This document shows positions 60,746-64,000 of a DNA stretch of 64,000 bases, piece after piece. The notes under the pieces are model-generated. The model was given only the letters and a program-made list of their open reading frames with translations, was not told the origin of the DNA and searched no databases. Each line of letters begins with the position of its first letter. Within the stretch, counting starts at the first letter, position 1. The DNA comes from Saprospirales bacterium (GTDB lineage Bacteria; Bacteroidota; Bacteroidia; Chitinophagales; Saprospiraceae), in assembly GCA_002698985.1 (NCBI GenBank), contig PAAY01000020.1, positions 1 through 64,000 of the forward strand. Reading direction: 5' to 3'. The position numbers and the translations under genes were made by a program.

Positions 60746-61498
60746 CTACTTCAGAAATACGGAGGCCACCAGCGCAATGCCGGTGAGTATTCCGGTGAAG
60801 TTGGTGACCCTTCTTAGTTTTTCGTCGGTGAATTTCTTGCCGGTGGCACCCACATACACCACGTCGTCGGGCTGCAGGTCCACATTGTATTCGGCATAGG
60901 CCACCAGGCTGGTGAAGTCCACATCCAGTTCCACCGGTTGCTGATTCACCAGCCTGATCACCTTGATATCGTCGTTTTTGGAGTAGGGGGTGAGGCCGCC
61001 TGCCGCACCCAGTATTTCCACCAGCGATACCCGCTCGTTGTCGAGCTGGTAGCGGCCGGGGGCGTTCACCTCCCCCAAAACCGTGACGTAATGGCTGAGC
61101 ACCTTGACGTTGATGATAGGGTCTTTGATGAGCTCGCTGTACTTCTGTTCCAGCAGGTAGTTCACCTCTTTGATGTCGTAGCCGCCGATCTTCACCCGGC
61201 CGATCTGGGGCAGGTTCACTTCTCCCTCGTTGTCAACGACCAGCCAGCGGCCGGTGGCCTCGCTCGAGTTGAAATTGGTGTTGATGGAACCGATGGACAA
61301 TTCATCGTGGCCCCAGATGCTGATGGTGAGTTTGTCGCCAGGTTGGATGATGGGCGCTCTGGGACGGAAATACTGCTGGAGGATGAGCCTTTGGCTTTCG
61401 GCCTGCCGGGCTTCTTTCTCAAACAGTTGTTTCGGGCTTGAACAGCTTATCAAGCCCGAAACACAGATGATTGTGAATAGTGTCACTCTGAGTAGCAT
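60746..61498 (-). CDS. Wza-like polysaccharide export lipoprotein
   Basis: 250 residues with a lipoprotein signal (CVSGLISC, Cys19). The Poly_export (PES) domain lies at about 45-135 (IQPGDKLTISIWGHDEL ... VDNEGEVNLPQIGRVKIGG), then an SLBB domain at about 138-205 (VTVLGEVNAPGRYQLD). The end is hydrophobic (ILTGIALVASVFL), fitting the outer-membrane helix of Wza. It forms the outer-membrane exit channel for the polysaccharide and is first in the minus-strand cluster. Confidence 0.93.
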   Translation of the reverse strand: MLLRVTLFTIICVSGLISCSSPKQLFEKEARQAESQRLILQQYFRPRAPIIQPGDKLTISIWGHDELSIGSINTNFNSSEATGRWLVVDNEGEVNLPQIGRVKIGGYDIKEVNYLLEQKYSELIKDPIINVKVLSHYVTVLGEVNAPGRYQLDNERVSLVEILGAAGGLTPYSKNDDIKVIRLVNQQPVELDVDFTSLVAYAEYNVDLQPDDVVYVGATGKKFTDEKLRRVTNFTGILTGIALVASVFLK

Positions 61499-61921
61499 GG
61501 TGGCGTTTTACATTATCACTGCCCAGGAGAATTCCATAAAGGTGCCACCCTTGGTTTGGAGGATTGGGAAGGGGATGGAGGAATTTTGACCGGCACTGAA
61601 AGCCGTTATCGTTTTGAAGTTGTTGTGGGTAGCTCAGGCTGTCTTACCTTTTTGGTTTAGAGGGGTTTAGAGGGGTTGAGAGAGGTTGAGAGGGGTTTGG
61701 AGTACAGTTCGGATACCCTCGATCCGTCTTCCAAATAGCCTTCAAAATGCAGCGGGATGGTGATGGGATTGCAAACGCCGCTTTTCCACTTTTGGGAATG
61801 CTGTTTTCATCCTGGGAAGGCCTGGGAATTCAGCTGTGCTGAGGCATGAAAAGCAAGGAATTGTCAGGCATGTGCCGGGAAAAACAGATTTTAGCGCTCA
61901 GGCCCAAACAAGCTGGTAACA
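61499..61921. other. 423-bp divergent spacer between the EPS cluster and the K+ channel gene
   Basis: Holds a pyrimidine-rich ACCCCTCTCA-type tract on the minus strand (61651-61698), about 150 nt upstream of the wza-like start. No clear -7 element was found. No gene is seen. Confidence 0.5.
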
Positions 61922-62824
61922 ATGTTCAGAAATTTCATCAATCGGATCTGGCACCGGTATTTTGACGAAAGCAATCCGGAAGTGGATGCCCGTAAGCACC
62001 GTATTCATGAGGTGATCTTTGAATCCCACACCCCACAGGGCAAGCTCTTCGACGTGGTGCTTTTTCTCGTCATCATTGCCAGTGTATTGGTTGTCATGCT
62101 GGAGAGCATCCGTGATCTGCGGGTGCATTACGGCAGCTTCTTTTACTTCCTGGAATGGGCCTTCACCCTGTTTTTTACCATCGAATATGCCTTGCGGGTG
62201 TATTGTCTGAAAAAGCCAAAAGTTTACGTTTTCAGCTTTTTCGGCATCATCGATCTGTTGGCCATTTTGCCCACCTACATCAGTTGGTTGTTGCCGGGTG
62301 CGCAGTCCTTGCTGGTCATCCGCATCCTTCGGCTGCTGCGTATTTTCAGGGTCTTTCGCCTGCGGCAATATTTTTCCGAAGGGAAATACATGGTGCAGGC
62401 CATGAAGGCCAGTCAGCGCAAGATTGCCGTTTTCATGTTTTTCATTGTGCTCATGGTAACCGTTTTCGGCTCGTTGATGTACCTGATCGAGGGTGGCATA
62501 CCCGATTCTGGTTTCACGAGCATTCCCCGGAGTATCTATTGGGCAATCGTAACGCTGACCACTGTGGGGTACGGTGACATTACGCCCGTAACGGCTTTGG
62601 GGCAGTTCATTTCTGCCATCGTGATGATCCTGGGTTATGCGGTGATAGCAGTGCCAACCGGCATCGTTTCAGCAGAGATGATGCGCACGCAACCCCCTGT
62701 AGACATCACCAATTTTGCCTGCCCCTCCTGCGGCAGGGAAGGCCACGCCCCCGATGCGGTGTATTGCAAATACTGCGGCGCCCACCTCCGCGAAAATGAA
62801 CTGCCGGATGAAGGGGTTTTGTAA
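61922..62824 (+). CDS. Voltage-gated K+ channel (Kv-type) with C-terminal zinc ribbon
   Basis: 300 residues with six membrane segments. S4 carries regularly spaced arginines (IRILRLLRIFRVFRLRQ, about 136-152). The selectivity filter is TVGYGD near 215-220 in the P-loop. S1-S3 lie at about 40-125. After S6 (VMILGYAVIAVPTGIVSAEM) the protein ends in a small zinc ribbon (CPSCGREGH ... YCKYCG). It should form a tetrameric voltage-gated potassium channel. The ribbon replaces the long C-terminus of other channels and could act as a sensor or assembly element. Confidence 0.93.
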   Translation: MFRNFINRIWHRYFDESNPEVDARKHRIHEVIFESHTPQGKLFDVVLFLVIIASVLVVMLESIRDLRVHYGSFFYFLEWAFTLFFTIEYALRVYCLKKPKVYVFSFFGIIDLLAILPTYISWLLPGAQSLLVIRILRLLRIFRVFRLRQYFSEGKYMVQAMKASQRKIAVFMFFIVLMVTVFGSLMYLIEGGIPDSGFTSIPRSIYWAIVTLTTVGYGDITPVTALGQFISAIVMILGYAVIAVPTGIVSAEMMRTQPPVDITNFACPSCGREGHAPDAVYCKYCGAHLRENELPDEGVL

Positions 62825-63121
62825 GCCGTACAACATTGCATGCCAATCTTTTGGGAAGCAATTATCCCTTGATTATCTTGCCCGCCCTCTCAGATTGACC
62901 CTGATAGCTATCGGGGACAGTTGGCAGTACCCAGTGATCCGAAAGACCTCCCCCGTTTACCTTTCATAAACCTTCAAAAAACCTCGGAAAAACCTCAGGA
63001 AAAACCTCAGGAAAAACCTCAGGAAAAACCTCCAAAAACCCCTGTCTCCGAACAGCGTCCGAAGACAGGAATAACCTTCCCTTAACTCACTAACAAATTG
63101 CGCCGGAGGCGCTACGAAACC
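62825..63121. repeat. Repeat-rich leader region of the metalloprotease gene
   Basis: It contains CCCTGATAGCTATCGGGG (62899-62916), four to five copies of a 12-nt unit AACCTCAGGAAA (about 62975-63038) and an imperfect 29-bp palindrome CCTGTCT...AGACAGG (63041-63069). The coding start at 63122 is about 50 nt further on. Confidence 0.8.
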
Positions 63122-64000
63122 ATGAGAAAGTCAATTCTGTTTGCACTCCTGACCCTCACCTTTATTTGTTTAAACAACTATACGGCTGCTGCCCAGGAAA
63201 ATCCGGATCCGGACAAAACCGAGAATGGCGACAAGGCCGATGATGAAAAAGGTGATGACGAGAAAGAATCCAAGAAGAAGAAGAACAAGAGCAAGATAAA
63301 GCCCTTTGAGGAAGTCATTTCTGAGGAGGCTGTCGTGGACAGCGGCTTGTTCATCGTTTACAAAGACGCCGACAAATACTTCTTCGAAATTCCGTTTGAA
63401 ATGATGGAGCGGGAGATTCTTGTGGTGAGCCGCATTTCAGGTTATGTACGCAACCTCAGCTTTGGCGGAGCCGGCATGGCCAGCAGGCCAGAGCAGGTCA
63501 TCAGGTGGCAAAGGCACGAAGAGCAGTTGATGATGCGGAGCGTTTCGTACAGCAGTGTGGCCTCGGAAGAGGACCCCGTTTACCAGAGTGTAAAAAACAA
63601 CAACTTCGAGCCGGTGATCATGGCTTTCCAGATCCTGGCCTACAACCAGGATTCCACGGCCTATATCATCGATCCGTCGGCGCTGTTCACTTCCGATGTG
63701 CCCATGATCGGGCCCATGAGCAACGATCAGCGGAAGGATTTTGGCATCAGCAGCCTGGACGGGAAGCGCAGCTTCATCGTGCGTATGAAGTCCTTCCCGG
63801 AAAATGTGGAGGTGCGCCATGTGCTGACCTACAAAGGCAGCAAACTGCCCGACAATGCAGTCACAGGAACCCTTTCGCTGGAGATGAACCAGAGTTTCAT
63901 CATCCTACCCGAGGTACCCATGCAGCCCCGCTACCACGACGACAGGGTGGGCTATTTCAGCGTCCGGCAGATCAATTACAGCCTCGACGAGCAGAAAGCA
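63122..64000 (+). CDS. DUF5117/DUF5118 zinc-dependent metalloprotease, N-terminal part
   Basis: 293 codons are present; the frame is open at the window end. The signal peptide ends NNYTAAAQ and is followed by an acidic and lysine-rich linker (residues about 25-60, runs such as KESKKKKNKSK). The recognisable DUF5118/DUF5117 region then starts (VDSGLFIVYKDADKYFFEIP, EMMEREILVVSRIS, RPEQVIRWQRH). In full-length relatives of about 800 residues an HExxH metal site lies further on, outside this window. It is probably a periplasmic or secreted peptidase. Confidence 0.88.
   Translation, partial: MRKSILFALLTLTFICLNNYTAAAQENPDPDKTENGDKADDEKGDDEKESKKKKNKSKIKPFEEVISEEAVVDSGLFIVYKDADKYFFEIPFEMMEREILVVSRISGYVRNLSFGGAGMASRPEQVIRWQRHEEQLMMRSVSYSSVASEEDPVYQSVKNNNFEPVIMAFQILAYNQDSTAYIIDPSALFTSDVPMIGPMSNDQRKDFGISSLDGKRSFIVRMKSFPENVEVRHVLTYKGSKLPDNAVTGTLSLEMNQSFIILPEVPMQPRYHDDRVGYFSVRQINYSLDEQKA

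Noticed and set aside
63437-63820. 127-codon minus-strand frame near the right end
   Set aside because: It is the shadow of the DUF5117 metalloprotease, which is open from 63122 to the end of the window.

Overview
The window looks like chromosomal DNA from a member of the Bacteroidota, most likely a Saprospirales/Lewinella-like or related lineage; the order is an inference. Evidence: many secreted proteins end in a type IX secretion (T9SS) type A sorting domain. Several promoters match the Bacteroidota -7 element TAnnTTTG. Start codons lack Shine-Dalgarno sequences. Gene content is also typical, with DUF4143 ATPases, a DUF5117 metalloprotease, a PiT-PhoU fusion and an ASPIC/UnbV protein. I see no rRNA, prophage, insertion sequence or CRISPR array.

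Layout. 1-8.3 kb: GH16 glucanase lipoprotein, DUF4143 ATPase, a three-domain kinase/M23/aminotransferase fusion, a small membrane protein and two tandem PPK2 polyphosphate kinases. 8.6-14.3 kb: two divergent S9 peptidases, MgtC-like protein, YdeI-like protein. 14.6-23 kb: two tandem paralogous T9SS cargo proteins, three secreted proteins of unknown function, a T9SS arylsulfotransferase-like protein. 23.3-33.5 kb: BamA, a second DUF4143 ATPase, a Dabb protein, Xaa-Pro aminopeptidase, HAD phosphatase, PiT-PhoU phosphate transporter, SDR. 33.5-38.4 kb: an accessory islet with a PIN toxin, its probable antitoxin and an orphan UPF0175 antitoxin, fused to the 3' end of purL by a 76-bp direct repeat. 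38.5-48.8 kb: a third ATPase, KDPG aldolase, three tandem tRNA-Cys and one tRNA-Arg, uracil-DNA glycosylase, an ABC ATPase with a possible attenuator/sRNA upstream, a GT-C type membrane protein, GbsR regulator, phosphoglycerate dehydrogenase, T9SS amidase. 48.9-61.5 kb: a 2158-residue T9SS surface protein and an exopolysaccharide export cluster (Wza, Wzc-like kinase, flippase, GT4). 61.9-64 kb: a Kv-type channel and the start of a DUF5117 metalloprotease, cut by the window edge.

Functional themes are cell-surface export (BamA, T9SS cargo, Wza/Wzc/flippase), phosphate and polyphosphate handling (PiT-PhoU, two PPK2), and extracellular peptide, glycan and sulfate-ester chemistry.

The most unusual feature is the non-coding DNA. 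Many spacers are built from short degenerate repeats that are oriented with respect to the neighbouring gene. Pyrimidine-rich ATAATCC-type repeats lie just upstream of start codons. Purine-rich GGGATGA- or GAGGAACTGA-type repeats lie at gene 3' ends and often supply the stop codon. The second unusual feature is the purL/UPF0175 islet. The third is a pair of DUF4143 ATPase genes whose start codons abut or lie inside perfect hairpins.
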